34,570 nucleotides of DNA, taken from Desulfobulbus elongatus DSM 2908. GTDB taxonomy: Bacteria; Desulfobacterota; Desulfobulbia; Desulfobulbales; Desulfobulbaceae. Made by a program: the position numbers and the translations under genes. Every line of letters starts with the position of its first letter. The stretch's first letter is position 1. The stretch is from the NCBI RefSeq assembly GCF_000621145.1, contig NZ_JHZB01000037.1, positions 1-34,570 on the forward strand, in the 5' to 3' direction. The notes below the pieces were generated by a model, which did not search any database, had not been told where the DNA came from, and saw only the letters and a program-made list of their open reading frames with translations. This document shows, in pieces, positions 11,078 to 19,634 of this stretch.

Positions 11078-11509
11078 ATGCGTGTTGAGCAAATTGCGGT
11101 TTTTCTCGAGAACAAATCGGGCCGCCTGGCGGAAATCACCCGTATTCTGGCGGAGAACGACATCAACATCCGGGCGCTGTCCGTGGCCGATACCGCCGAT
11201 TTCGGCATTCTGCGCCTGATCGTCGACAAGGTCGACCTGGCCAAGGAAACCCTGCGCGCCGGCGGCTTCACCGTCGGCAAGACCAACGTGGTGGCGGTCG
11301 AGGTGCCGGACCGGGCGGGCGGCCTGGCCAGCGTGCTCGAGGTGGTCCACGAGGACGGCCTGAACGTCGAGTACATGTACGCCTTCGTCAACAGGAGCGG
11401 GACCAACGCCGTGCTGATTTTCCGCTTCGACGAGATGGACAAGGCCATCGCGGTGCTGCAGGAGAAAGGCTTTGTCCTGCTGACCGGGCAGCAGATCTGT
11501 GCCCTGTGA
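11078..11509 (+). CDS. Double ACT-domain protein
   Basis: A 143-residue protein made of two ACT domains: residues 1-70 ([32 protein letters not shown]) and 71-143 ([31 protein letters not shown]). ACT domains bind amino acids and pass the signal on to a partner. Proteins of this kind commonly sit next to paaK in anaerobes. No enzymatic domain is fused. CAGGAGG precedes ATG 11078. In this setting it probably senses an aromatic or branched-chain amino acid and adjusts the ligase or oxidoreductase; that role is inferred from position. Confidence 0.88.
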   Translation: MRVEQIAVFLENKSGRLAEITRILAENDINIRALSVADTADFGILRLIVDKVDLAKETLRAGGFTVGKTNVVAVEVPDRAGGLASVLEVVHEDGLNVEYMYAFVNRSGTNAVLIFRFDEMDKAIAVLQEKGFVLLTGQQICAL

Positions 11510-11591
11510 CGGGGCCGCGACGCCGTTTCGCCGGACGCGGGCAGGGCGGTGTCGCTTGTTGGAATGCAATGTGAATACAAGGGGGGGAACG

Positions 11592-12752
11592 ATGAAAAGC
11601 AGTCTTTCGCACTGGGTGCGGGCGGGGGCGGTGTGCTGTCTCCTGCTGGGCCCGGCGCTGTCGCCGGCCCTGGCCGGCACCGTCAAGGTGGGCGCGATTT
11701 TCGCGGTGACCGGGCCGGCCTCTTTTCTCGGTGGCCCCGAGGCCCGGACCGCCGCCCTGGTGGTCGAGAAGATCAACAAGGCCGGCGGCATAGGCGGCGA
11801 CACCATCCAACTGATCGTCAAGGATTCGGCCGGCAGCACGGAAAAGGCGGTTTCCTTCGCCAAGCAGCTGATCGAGGAGGAGAAGGTGGTGGCCATCATC
11901 GGCCCCTCCACCTCGGGCGAATCCATGGCGGTGAAGAAGGTGGCCGAGGACGGCCAGACCACGCTGATTTCCTGCGCCGCCGCCGATGTGATCGTCAATC
12001 CGGTGGCCCGCTACGTGTTCAAAACCCCGCAGAAGGATTCGTTCGCCGCCCAGATGATCTTCGAGGAGATGCGGCGGCTCAAGATCGACACCGTCGCTCT
12101 CGCCTCCGGCAACGACGGCTTCGGCAAGGCCGGCAAGGAGCAGTTGGAGAAACTGGCGCCCGCCTTCGGCATCACCGTGGCCGCCTCCGAAACCTATGAC
12201 AGCAAGGCCACCGATCTCAGCGCCCTGGTGGCCAAACTGAAGGCCAATGCGGCCATCCAGGCGGTGATCAACTGGTCGGTGGTGCCGGCCCAGGCCATCA
12301 TCGCCAAGAACATGCGTCAGGCCGGCTGGCGGGTGCCGCTGTTCCAGAGCCACGGGTTCGGCAACATCGAATATGTCCGGGCGGCCGGCGCCGCCGCCGA
12401 GGGCATCGTTTTCCCCTGCGGCCGGCTGCTGGTGGTCGATGCCCTGCCGGCGGGCCATCCCCAGAAGGCGCTGCTCGGCCAGTACAAGAGCGAGTACGAG
12501 GCCGCCTACAAGGAAGAGGCCTCGGCCTTCGGCGGCTACGCCTACGACGCCATGAACATGGTGGCCGCGGCGGTCAGGCAGGCCGGCAACGACCGGGCCA
12601 AGGTGCGCGACGCCGTGGAAGGCCTGAAGAACTTCCCCGGAGTGGGCGGCATGTTCACCTTCAGCCCCGAGGACCACAACGGGCTGACCATCGATTCCTT
12701 TGCCATGATGACGGTCAGGGACGGCCAGTTCGTCCTCTACCAGGGCAAATAA
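11592..12752 (+). CDS. livK: Branched-chain/aromatic amino acid ABC transporter, periplasmic binding protein
   Basis: A 386-residue type I binding protein (Peripla_BP_6). Residues 1-28 are a Sec signal peptide with the cleavage context SPALA-G. The mature part opens with VKVGAIFAVTGPASFLGGPEARTAALVVEKINKAGGIGG, the usual start of Leu/Ile/Val-binding proteins. GPSTSGESMAV is the ligand-side loop. ATG 11592 is chosen because it begins the signal peptide and follows a GGGGGG tract. The ligand cannot be read from the sequence; in this cluster aromatic amino acids or arylacetates are as likely as branched-chain ones. A strong terminator follows directly. Confidence 0.9.
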   Translation: MKSSLSHWVRAGAVCCLLLGPALSPALAGTVKVGAIFAVTGPASFLGGPEARTAALVVEKINKAGGIGGDTIQLIVKDSAGSTEKAVSFAKQLIEEEKVVAIIGPSTSGESMAVKKVAEDGQTTLISCAAADVIVNPVARYVFKTPQKDSFAAQMIFEEMRRLKIDTVALASGNDGFGKAGKEQLEKLAPAFGITVAASETYDSKATDLSALVAKLKANAAIQAVINWSVVPAQAIIAKNMRQAGWRVPLFQSHGFGNIEYVRAAGAAAEGIVFPCGRLLVVDALPAGHPQKALLGQYKSEYEAAYKEEASAFGGYAYDAMNMVAAAVRQAGNDRAKVRDAVEGLKNFPGVGGMFTFSPEDHNGLTIDSFAMMTVRDGQFVLYQGK

Positions 12753-12759
12753 GGTCTGT

Positions 12760-12795
12760 GCCGGCGGGCTTCGATGAGGCCCGCCGGCGGTTTTT
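12760..12795 (+). terminator. Intra-operon intrinsic terminator between livK and livH
   Basis: A perfect, GC-only 10-bp stem (12760-12769 with 12779-12788) with a 9-base loop is followed two bases later by TTTTT (12791-12795). It begins 8 bases after the livK stop and ends 6 bases before the livH start. Partial termination here would leave more livK than permease mRNA, and the stem would also protect the livK 3' end. Confidence 0.85.
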
Positions 12796-12801
12796 CTCCG
12801 C

Positions 12802-13692
12802 ATGAGTCTCGATCTCTTTTTACAATACCTCTTTGCCGGCATCACCTACGGCTCGATCTACGCCATCGTCGCCATCGGCTTCAACATCATTTACAACACC
12901 ACGGGCATCATCAACTTTGCCCAGGGCGAGTTCGTGATGCTGGGTGGCATGATCGCCATTTCCCTGCTGGAGTATCTGCCGCTGGGCTATGCCATCGCCG
13001 CGGCGGTGCTGATCACCATGGCCATCGGCGCGCTCATCGAGATGCTGTTCATCCGCTGGCTGGAAAGCCCCTCGGTGCTGCGGATGATCATCATCACCAT
13101 CGGCATCTCCATTCTGCTGCGCGAATCGGCCCTGCACATCTGGGGCGAGTCGATCCGCAGCCTGCCCTATTTCTACGGCAACGAGATCACCACCTTCAAC
13201 CTGGGCAGCGTGCACATTTCGCCGCAGGTGGTGTGGGTGATCGTGGCCTGCGCGGTGATGATGGCCGGCCTGAGCGTGTTCTTCAGGTCCACACCCATCG
13301 GCCGGGAGATGCGAGCCTGCGCCGCCAACCGCACCGCGGCCCTGCTCTGCGGCATCAACACCCGCAACATGGTGACCCTGTCGTTCATGCTCAGCGCCGG
13401 CATCGGCGCCTTGGCCGGCTGCGTGATGTCGCCGATCACCTATACCCAGTACGATTCCGGCACCTCGCTGGCGATCAAGGGCTTCACCGTGGCCATCCTG
13501 GGCGGGCTGGGCAATTCCCTGGCCGCGGTGGCGGCCGGCATCCTTCTGGGGATCATCGAGGCCTTTTCGGTTTCGGTGGTGCCGCTCGCCTTCCAGGACG
13601 CCATCGCCATCGCCATCCTGTTGCTGATCCTCTTTGTCAAGCCGCACGGAATCTTCGGCTCCAGCGAAGCGGCCCGCCTGAAGGATTTCTGA
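12802..13692 (+). CDS. livH: Branched-chain amino acid ABC transporter, permease LivH
   Basis: A 296-residue inner-membrane permease with about eight hydrophobic segments. The start FLQYLFAGITYGSIYAIVAIGFNIIYNTTGIINFAQGE is the standard LivH opening, and GFTVAILGGLGNSLAAVAAGILLGIIE the conserved cytoplasmic loop that meets the ATPases. ATG 12802 lies just after the terminator hairpin and has only a weak ribosome site (CTCCGC), so translation may depend on read-through transcripts and coupling. Its stop shares one base with the livM start. Confidence 0.93.
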   Translation: MSLDLFLQYLFAGITYGSIYAIVAIGFNIIYNTTGIINFAQGEFVMLGGMIAISLLEYLPLGYAIAAAVLITMAIGALIEMLFIRWLESPSVLRMIIITIGISILLRESALHIWGESIRSLPYFYGNEITTFNLGSVHISPQVVWVIVACAVMMAGLSVFFRSTPIGREMRACAANRTAALLCGINTRNMVTLSFMLSAGIGALAGCVMSPITYTQYDSGTSLAIKGFTVAILGGLGNSLAAVAAGILLGIIEAFSVSVVPLAFQDAIAIAILLLILFVKPHGIFGSSEAARLKDF

Positions 13693-14777
13693 TGCGGACG
13701 CCCCGGAAAAACATTTCGCTGGCGGCGCTCTGCCTGGTGACCGTCGGCCTGCACCTGCTCACCGCGGCCACCGGCACCCAGTACTACCTGACCCAATTGA
13801 CCATGGCCGCCTATTACGGCCTGGTGGTGATCGGGCTCGGGGTGCTCATGGGCTATGCCGGCCAGATTTCCATCGGCCATGCCGGGTTCTTCGCCATCGG
13901 CGGCTACCTGGCCGCGGCCCTGACCACCCGCAACCTGGAGCCGTTCCGGGATGCGCCGCTGGTGCGGGGCCTGGACAGCCTCGGCCTGCTCGCCGCCGGC
14001 CAGGACATCTACGGCGCCGCCCTGCTCACGGTGACGCCCTGGGCGGCCTGCCTGCTGGCGGTGTCGCTGGCAGGCCTGGTGGCCCTGGTCATCGGCGTGC
14101 CCGTCCTCAAACTCAGGGGCCATTATCTGGCCATGGCCACCCTGGGCTTCGGCACCATCGTCTACCGGATTTTTCTCGCCTCGCCCTATTTCGGGGAGGC
14201 GGACGGCATCGCCGAGGTGCCCGCGTTTCCCCTGCTGCCCGCCCTGGGCGGATTCGGGCCGGTGGTGGTCAGCGGCGGCGCCGAGCATCGAGTGCTCAAC
14301 TTCTACGTGGCCTGGGGAGTGCTCATCCTGGGGATGGCCCTGTTGCTCAACCTGATCGGTTCGCGGGTCGGCCGGGCCCTGCGCTCGCTGCACAGTTCGG
14401 AAGAGGCGGCCGAGGCCTCGGGGATCGCAACCGCCCGCTGCAAGCTCCAGGTTTTCGTGCTGAGCGCGGTCTATGCGGCGCTCGCCGGGGTGCTGCTCAC
14501 CCATTTCAACGGCGGCATCGGCCCGAGCGAGGCCTCGGTGATGAAGTCGGTGCGCTATGTCGCCCTGGTCGCGGTGGGCGGCATGACCAATCTCTGGGGC
14601 ACCCTGATCATGGGCGTCGGCCTGACGTTTCTCTCCCTGCGCGGCGTGTTCGGCGCGCATGACGACGTGGTCTTCGGGGCGATCCTGATCGCGGTCATGC
14701 TCTTCACCCCGGAGGGCATGCTGAGTCTGCGCCTGAAGGAATGGGCGCGCCGGCTCATTCCGGGGGCGCGGTCATGA
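13692..14777 (+). CDS. livM: Branched-chain amino acid ABC transporter, permease LivM
   Basis: A 361-residue membrane protein, the second permease subunit. MGYAGQISIGHAGFFAIGGYLAA is the LivM signature in the N-terminal third, and LRSLHSSEEAAEASGI the EAA-like coupling loop. The ATG (13692) overlaps the livH stop by one base, and the stop overlaps the livG ATG (ATGA at 14774-14777). The N-terminal residues 1-25 form the first membrane segment, so no signal peptide is cleaved. Confidence 0.93.
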   Translation: MRTPRKNISLAALCLVTVGLHLLTAATGTQYYLTQLTMAAYYGLVVIGLGVLMGYAGQISIGHAGFFAIGGYLAAALTTRNLEPFRDAPLVRGLDSLGLLAAGQDIYGAALLTVTPWAACLLAVSLAGLVALVIGVPVLKLRGHYLAMATLGFGTIVYRIFLASPYFGEADGIAEVPAFPLLPALGGFGPVVVSGGAEHRVLNFYVAWGVLILGMALLLNLIGSRVGRALRSLHSSEEAAEASGIATARCKLQVFVLSAVYAALAGVLLTHFNGGIGPSEASVMKSVRYVALVAVGGMTNLWGTLIMGVGLTFLSLRGVFGAHDDVVFGAILIAVMLFTPEGMLSLRLKEWARRLIPGARS

Positions 14778-15580
14778 GCGGCGGCAACGGCCAGACCATG
14801 GGCGGCGGGCAGGAACCCCTGCTGGCCCTGCACGGGGTGCACAAACGGTTCGGCGGCCTGCATGCGGTCAACGACGTCAGTTTTTCGGTGGCGCCGGGCA
14901 GCATCAAGGCGGTGATCGGCCCCAACGGCGCCGGCAAGACCACCCTGTTCAACCTGATCGCCGGCAACCTGCCGGTTTCCGCCGGCACCATCACCTTCCG
15001 CGGCGAGGAGATCCAGGGAAAAAAGACGCATGCGATCGCCCGGCTGGGCATGGCCCGCACCTTCCAGAACATCAAGCTCTTCCACGGCATGACCGCCCTG
15101 GAATGCGTCATGGTCGGCCGGCACGTGCGAAGCCGGAGCGGGTTGTTCGCCGGATTGTTCAGCCTGCCCTCGACCTGGAAGGAGGAGCGGGCCATCCGGA
15201 CGCGGGCCATGGAACTGCTCGATTTCCTTCAGATCGCCGACCTGGCCCACGTCGAGGCCACCAGCCTCGCCTTCGGCCAGCAGCGGGCGGTGGAAATGGC
15301 CCGGGCCCTGGCTGCCGAGCCGAAGCTGCTCTTGCTCGACGAGCCGGCGGCCGGGCTGAATATCTACGAGACCGCCGAGGTCGCCCGCCTGATCACCACC
15401 GTCCGTGACATGGGCATCACCGTGCTGCTGGTCGAGCACGACATGTCGCTGGTCATGGACATCTCCGACGAGATCCTGGTCTTGAGTTTCGGCGCCAAGC
15501 TGGCCGAGGACACGCCGGCCAACATCCAGAAGAACACCGAGGTCATCAACATCTACCTGGGAGCGGACGATGCGGCCTGA
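14774..15580 (+). CDS. livG: Branched-chain amino acid ABC transporter, ATPase LivG
   Basis: A 268-residue ATPase. Motifs: Walker A GPNGAGKTT, signature LAFGQQRAVEMARAL (the usual form is LSYGQQRRLEIARAL), Walker B LLLLDEPAAGLN, switch His in LLVEHDMSLVM. ATG 14774 is chosen because it overlaps the livM stop (ATGA). An earlier in-frame ATG at 14741 lies inside livM and adds eleven residues without family support. With LivF it drives transport through LivH/LivM. Confidence 0.93.
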   Translation: MSGGNGQTMGGGQEPLLALHGVHKRFGGLHAVNDVSFSVAPGSIKAVIGPNGAGKTTLFNLIAGNLPVSAGTITFRGEEIQGKKTHAIARLGMARTFQNIKLFHGMTALECVMVGRHVRSRSGLFAGLFSLPSTWKEERAIRTRAMELLDFLQIADLAHVEATSLAFGQQRAVEMARALAAEPKLLLLDEPAAGLNIYETAEVARLITTVRDMGITVLLVEHDMSLVMDISDEILVLSFGAKLAEDTPANIQKNTEVINIYLGADDAA

Positions 15581-15619
15581 AAACCGGCATCCCGGCCGGC
15601 CCTCCCCCTGGCGGGCGCC

Positions 15620-16345
15620 ATGCTGAGGATTCGCAATCTCGACGCCGGCTACGGCAAGCTCCGGGTGCTGAAAAACATCTCGCTGCACGTCAAGGCGGGC
15701 GAGATCGTCACCATGATCGGCGCCAACGGCGCCGGCAAGACCACTTTGCTGCACACCGTCGTCGGCCTGGTCCGGCCGATGCGCGGCGACATCGTCTTTC
15801 TCGGCCGCAGCAACGGCCGCTCGTCGGTGGCGAAGATCGTGGCCTCGGGCTGCGCCCTGGTGCCCGAGGGGCGCCAGGTCTTTGCACCGATGTCGGTGGA
15901 GGAAAACCTGTTGCTGGGCGGCCATGTCCTGCAAAAGGAGCGGGGCCGGGCGGCGGTGCTGAAGGAATTGGAGCATCAGTACGAACTGTTCCCCATCCTG
16001 CGCGAGCGGCGGCGGCAGTTGGCCGGGACGCTGTCCGGCGGCGAGCAGCAGATGCTGGCCATGGGCCGGGCCCTGATGTCCGGCCCGAAACTGGTGATGA
16101 TGGACGAACCCTCCACCGGGCTGGCGCCGCTCATCGTCCGCGACATCTTTCAGATCATCCGCCGGCTGCGCGAGGAGGGCAACACCGTGCTCCTGATCGA
16201 GCAGAACGCCAGGGCCGCCCTGGGCATTGCCGACCGCGGCTATGTGCTCGAGGTGGGCAAGGTCATCCTCCAGGGGCCGGCCGCCGACCTCCTGGCCAAC
16301 GCCGATGTCCAGCGGGCCTACCTGGGGCGGGAAAAGATAGGCTAA
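15620..16345 (+). CDS. livF: Branched-chain amino acid ABC transporter, ATPase LivF
   Basis: A 241-residue ATPase. Motifs: Walker A GANGAGKTT, signature LSGGEQQMLAMGRAL, Walker B KLVMMDEPSTGLAP, switch LLIEQNARAALG. It begins LRIRNLDAGYGKLRVLKNISLHV, as LivF proteins do. It starts 40 bases after livG, and the ribosome site (GGCGGGCGCC) is poor. The five liv genes in the order K-H-M-G-F form a complete importer. Confidence 0.93.
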   Translation: MLRIRNLDAGYGKLRVLKNISLHVKAGEIVTMIGANGAGKTTLLHTVVGLVRPMRGDIVFLGRSNGRSSVAKIVASGCALVPEGRQVFAPMSVEENLLLGGHVLQKERGRAAVLKELEHQYELFPILRERRRQLAGTLSGGEQQMLAMGRALMSGPKLVMMDEPSTGLAPLIVRDIFQIIRRLREEGNTVLLIEQNARAALGIADRGYVLEVGKVILQGPAADLLANADVQRAYLGREKIG

Positions 16346-16396
16346 TCGCAGGATGCGAGCATCCTGCCAGACGAACCGAAGGAAGACAAAGAGACA

Positions 16397-17695
16397 ATGT
16401 ACTGGGAACCGGAACGAGAATGCATGGCCAGGGAGGACCTGGAGCAGCTCCAGCTGGAGCGGTTGCAGTCCACGCTGTATCGGGTGGGGACGCATGTTCC
16501 CTTCTACAAGAAAAAATTCGATCAGCTCAAGTTCAACTACGACGACATCCGTTCCCTGGACGATTTGAGGCGGCTGCCGTTCACCGAAAAGCAGGACCTG
16601 CGCGACAACTACCCCTACGGCCTGTTCGCCGTACCCCTACGCGACGTGGTCCGGGTGCATTCGTCGTCCGGCACCTCGGGCCAGGCCACGGTGGTCGGCT
16701 ACACCCGCAACGACATCAAGACATGGTCGAACCTGGTGGCCAGGGTGATCACCGCCGCCGGCGTCACCAAAAACGACGTCATCCAGATCGCCTTCGGCTA
16801 CGGCCTGTTCACCGGCGGTTTCGGCCTCCACTACGGCGCCGAGCTGATCGGGACCTCGGTCATCCCCATCTCGGCCGGCAACACCAAGCGCCAGATCCAG
16901 ATCATGCAGGACTTCAAGACCACGGCCCTGGTCTGCACGCCCTCCTATGCCCTGATCCTGGCCGACGCCATGATGGAGGCGGGGATCAATCCCAACGGAC
17001 TCTCCCTGCGTTACGGGCTGTTCGGCGGCGAACCCTGGTCCGAGGCCATGCGCGAGGAGATCCACCAGAAACTGGGCATCATCGCCACCGACAACTACGG
17101 CCTGTCCGAGGTCATGGGGCCAGGGGTGTCCGGCGAGTGCCAGCAGTGCAACGGCCTGCACATCAACGAGGACCATTTCCTCCTCGAAATTCTCGACCCC
17201 GTCACCCTGGAACCGGTGCCCGAGGGCGAGGTGGGCGAACTGGTGATCACCACCCTGACCAAGGAGGCCTTCCCCATGGTCCGCTACCGGACCAGAGACC
17301 TGACCCGGTTCATCCCCGCGCCCTGCCCCTGCGGCCGGACGATGAAACGGATGCAGCGGGTGATGGGCCGCTCCGACGACATGCTGATCATCAAGGGCGT
17401 CAACGTCTTTCCCATCCAGATCGAAAAGGTCCTGTTCGAGGTCGAGGGCACCGAGCCGCATTACCAGATCGTGGTCGAGCGGGAAAACCATGCTGACAAG
17501 ATCACCGTGCTGGTGGAGGTGGTGGAATCGATCTTCTTCGACGAGATGAAGAAGCAGCGCGAGGTGATCGACCGGATCAAAAGCCGGCTGGCCTCGGAGG
17601 TGGGCGTCGGCGTCGAGGTGAAGCTGGTCGAGGAAAAGACCCTGGAGCGGTCCGAAGGCAAGGCCAAGCGGGTCATCGACAAAAGAAAACTGTAA
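16397..17695 (+). CDS. paaK: Phenylacetate-CoA ligase (AMP-forming), second copy
   Basis: A 432-residue paralogue of the ligase at 9761-11062, collinear along the whole length. Motifs: SSGTSGQA (90-97), [34 protein letters not shown] and the C-terminal [13 protein letters not shown] with the catalytic Lys. The P-loop differs from the first copy (GTSGQA against GTTGKS), and the N-terminus [24 protein letters not shown] is of the common PaaK type. ATG 16397 follows GAAGGAAGACAAAGAGA. Two ligases around one transporter suggest different arylacetate preferences; this is inference. Confidence 0.93.
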   Translation: MYWEPERECMAREDLEQLQLERLQSTLYRVGTHVPFYKKKFDQLKFNYDDIRSLDDLRRLPFTEKQDLRDNYPYGLFAVPLRDVVRVHSSSGTSGQATVVGYTRNDIKTWSNLVARVITAAGVTKNDVIQIAFGYGLFTGGFGLHYGAELIGTSVIPISAGNTKRQIQIMQDFKTTALVCTPSYALILADAMMEAGINPNGLSLRYGLFGGEPWSEAMREEIHQKLGIIATDNYGLSEVMGPGVSGECQQCNGLHINEDHFLLEILDPVTLEPVPEGEVGELVITTLTKEAFPMVRYRTRDLTRFIPAPCPCGRTMKRMQRVMGRSDDMLIIKGVNVFPIQIEKVLFEVEGTEPHYQIVVERENHADKITVLVEVVESIFFDEMKKQREVIDRIKSRLASEVGVGVEVKLVEEKTLERSEGKAKRVIDKRKL

Positions 17696-17921
17696 AAGTG
17701 CCGCCGCGCCACAAAAAGAGTGGACACCGGATGAAAAAGGGTGATTAGCTTATGGCAGCATGCGCAAACAACGCAGGCGGCGTGCGCGGCGCTCGCGCCG
17801 GAATCCCCGGCTCGTGCCACGGCGGACGACAATGCCAATCCTGGTGCTCCTGGCCGGTCAACCAATCCCTGCCGACCGTGAATACCTTTTGTCCAGTCAA
17901 TTATTACGAAAGGAGATGTGT
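17696..17921. other. Intergenic region before the FKBP gene, no gene seen
   Basis: 226 bases with no supported gene. The segment around 17718-17775 (GAGTGGACACCGGATGAAAA, then a GTGATTAGC stretch) has a composition unlike the flanking genes and might be an old insertion-sequence end, but I could not match a partner repeat. The FKBP ribosome site lies at its right edge. Confidence 0.3.
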
Positions 17922-18650
17922 ATGAAATGGTATGTGTCCGGGCTGCTGGCCCTGGTGCTCGCGGTACGGCCGGCCTTTGCCGCCGATCAGCCCATGGAGT
18001 TGAAAACCGACGAGCAAAAATTGAGTTATGCCATGGGCCTGGATCTGGGCGAGTATTTCAAGGGCCTGGAGGAGAACTTCGATCTGGGCGTGCTGCAGCA
18101 GGGTATCACTGACGGCTACAACGGCAACAAGCCGTTGCTGACCCCGGAAGACGCCGCCACCATTCAGCAGGCCTTCGCCAAGCGGCAGCAGGAGAAACAG
18201 ATCCAGAAGACCATGGCCATGGTGCAGAAGAACCGCAAGGCCGCCGAGGAATTTCTGAAAGCCAACAAGGCCAAGGAAGGGGTGGTGGAGACTAAGTCGG
18301 GCCTGCAATACAAGATCGTCAAGAAAGGGCAAGGGGCCAAGCCGACGCCGGCCGATACCGTCAAGGTCCACTACAAGGGTTCCCTGCTGGACGGCAAGGA
18401 GTTCGACAGCTCCTACAAACGCAACGAACCGGCCGTCTTCCAGGTCAACCAGGTCATCGCCGGCTGGCAGGAAGCCCTGCCGCTGCTGGAGACGGGCACC
18501 ACCGCCGAGTTGTACATCCCGCCGGATCTCGCCTATGGCGATCGCGGCGCCCCCCCGGTGATCGAGCCCGGTTCCATGCTGGTGTTCCAGGTCGAATTGC
18601 TTGAAATCCAACAACCCGCCAAGGAAAAGGAGAAGGGGAAAAAGGAATAA
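17922..18650 (+). CDS. FKBP-type peptidyl-prolyl cis-trans isomerase, periplasmic (FkpA/Mip-like)
   Basis: A 242-residue protein. Residues 1-20 are a signal peptide ending PAFA-AD. Residues about 28-120 are the helical dimerisation domain (KLSYAMGLDLGEYFK). The FKBP domain follows: SGLQYKIVKKGQG, DTVKVHYKGSLLDGKEFDSS, VIAGWQEALPLLETGTTAELYIPPDLAYGDRG, GSMLVFQVELLEI; the active-site Tyr, Asp, Trp and aromatic residues are in place. ATG 17922 is preferred to ATG 17916 because AAGGAG ends at 17915. A Lys/Glu-rich tail (KEKEKGKKE) ends the protein. It catalyses proline isomerisation in the periplasm. It is not obviously linked to the liv cluster. Confidence 0.92.
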   Translation: MKWYVSGLLALVLAVRPAFAADQPMELKTDEQKLSYAMGLDLGEYFKGLEENFDLGVLQQGITDGYNGNKPLLTPEDAATIQQAFAKRQQEKQIQKTMAMVQKNRKAAEEFLKANKAKEGVVETKSGLQYKIVKKGQGAKPTPADTVKVHYKGSLLDGKEFDSSYKRNEPAVFQVNQVIAGWQEALPLLETGTTAELYIPPDLAYGDRGAPPVIEPGSMLVFQVELLEIQQPAKEKEKGKKE

Positions 18651-18759
18651 CCCCTTTGCAACCGTGGCCTTCGGTCATACATTGTGGCTACGTCAGAACC
18701 TTGACCTGTCCGGAAAGCAGAGCGATCCGTATCCTTGGCTTGGCAGCGGGAGGCGAACC

Positions 18760-18891
18760 ATGGGAAAAGACAAGTGCTGCAAGGCGTTCGAAAAAAAAGG
18801 CAAGAGATGTTCCGATTGTCCGCTGAAAGACAAGGATAAGAAGAAAAAGAAGGACAAGGACAAAAAGAAAAAAAAGAAGGATAAGAAGTAG
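18760..18891 (+). CDS. Small Cys/Lys-rich protein (43 aa)
   Basis: ATG 18760 follows GGGAGG (18748-18753). The 43-residue product begins MGKDKCCKAFEKKGKRCSDCP, with four cysteines in the pattern CC-x10-C-x2-C, and ends in an almost pure Lys/Asp tail. The cysteine spacing could bind a metal, and the tail should bind nucleic acid or acidic polymers. I do not recognise a named family, though similar short proteins occur in Desulfobacterota as I recall. The codon use (AAG/AAA, GAC) and the ribosome site support a real gene. A terminator follows at 18926. Confidence 0.6.
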   Translation: MGKDKCCKAFEKKGKRCSDCPLKDKDKKKKKDKDKKKKKKDKK

Positions 18892-18925
18892 CAGTGCGCG
18901 GTTTCGTGTCCGGTCCGTTGGTTCC

Positions 18926-18969
18926 GGAAAGCCGGATGTCGTCAGTCGATGTCCGGCTTTCCTTCTTTT
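18926..18969. terminator. Terminator hairpin between convergent genes
   Basis: A perfect 11-bp stem, GGAAAGCCGGA (18926-18936) with TCCGGCTTTCC (18952-18962), followed by TTCTTTTT. On the plus strand it ends the FKBP/Lys-rich unit. The last codons of the minus-strand activase gene (stop at 18944-18942) lie inside the loop, so on that strand it forms at the 3' end of the coding region. Confidence 0.75.
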
Positions 18970-19634
18970 TGGCGGGCAGGATTCTCCGCTCCCTGCCGCA
19001 GGGTCGCCCGCAGGCCCTCCAGGAGGACAAACCGCCCCAGCGGGTGGACACGGCAGGGAAAACTGGCGACAAAAAGAGGATTGGCGCAGAGACCGCCGGA
19101 AAGATACAGTTCGTCCGGCTCATGGGCGAAGCGGTGGGCATTGAGGGCGATGCCGCGAACGAACCGGGCCACCGCTTCGGTCTCGGAGACGCCGGCGACC
19201 ACGGCGTCGAAGATATGGCTCATGCCGAGCACGCCGCAGGTGATGGAAAAACCGGTGGCCGGGGCGGGGATGGCGGCGTAGTCGAGCCGGTAATAGGTGG
19301 CGAGCAGCTCGATGGTGAAGCCCATGGAAGCGCCGCATTCGGCGTTCCAGCCCATGTCGGCGACGGTGCCGTTGTGAATGCGGACGAACTTGATGTCGCG
19401 GCTGCCGCAGTCGAGAAGAACGAAATCCGGCCGGTCGACCAGTTGGAGCCCCCCCCTGGCCAGTGCGGTCAGCTCGTTGATGCTGCGCAGGCTCCGGCGG
19501 GCGGCGTTGTGACCGGTGGCCAAGTCGGCCCGGAAGGAACGGTCCAACTTGCGGGTGGCGACAATGCGCGGGGTGCTGTCGCGGCGCGTGTCCAGGATCT
19601 TGCAGTAGGAGGTTCCGAAATCGGCCAAAAGCAT
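18942..19634 (-). CDS. Short BadF/HgdC-type ATPase (2-hydroxyacyl-CoA dehydratase activase family)
   Basis: A 230-residue ASKHA-fold ATPase. Motifs: phosphate-1 LLADFGTSYCKILD (2-15), phosphate-2-like LLDCGSRDIKFVRI (73-86), adenosine-side LYLSGGLCANPLF (177-188). C100 in NAECGASMG and C133 in ITCGVLGMSHIFDAVVAG stand where the activases bind their bridging 4Fe-4S cluster, so cluster binding is likely. It is shorter than HgdC (about 260-270 residues). Such proteins use ATP to push an electron to very low potential for a partner enzyme. ATG 19634 overlaps the upstream stop (TGATG). No 2-hydroxyacyl-CoA dehydratase is visible nearby; the partner may be the ten-Cys protein upstream. Confidence 0.8.
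   Translation of the reverse strand: MLLADFGTSYCKILDTRRDSTPRIVATRKLDRSFRADLATGHNAARRSLRSINELTALARGGLQLVDRPDFVLLDCGSRDIKFVRIHNGTVADMGWNAECGASMGFTIELLATYYRLDYAAIPAPATGFSITCGVLGMSHIFDAVVAGVSETEAVARFVRGIALNAHRFAHEPDELYLSGGLCANPLFVASFPCRVHPLGRFVLLEGLRATLRQGAENPARQKEGKPDID

Noticed and set aside
9737-11998. Long minus-strand open frame across paaK, ACT and livK
   Set aside because: It is antisense to three confident genes, rich in His/Asp/Val as expected from complementary GC-rich codons.
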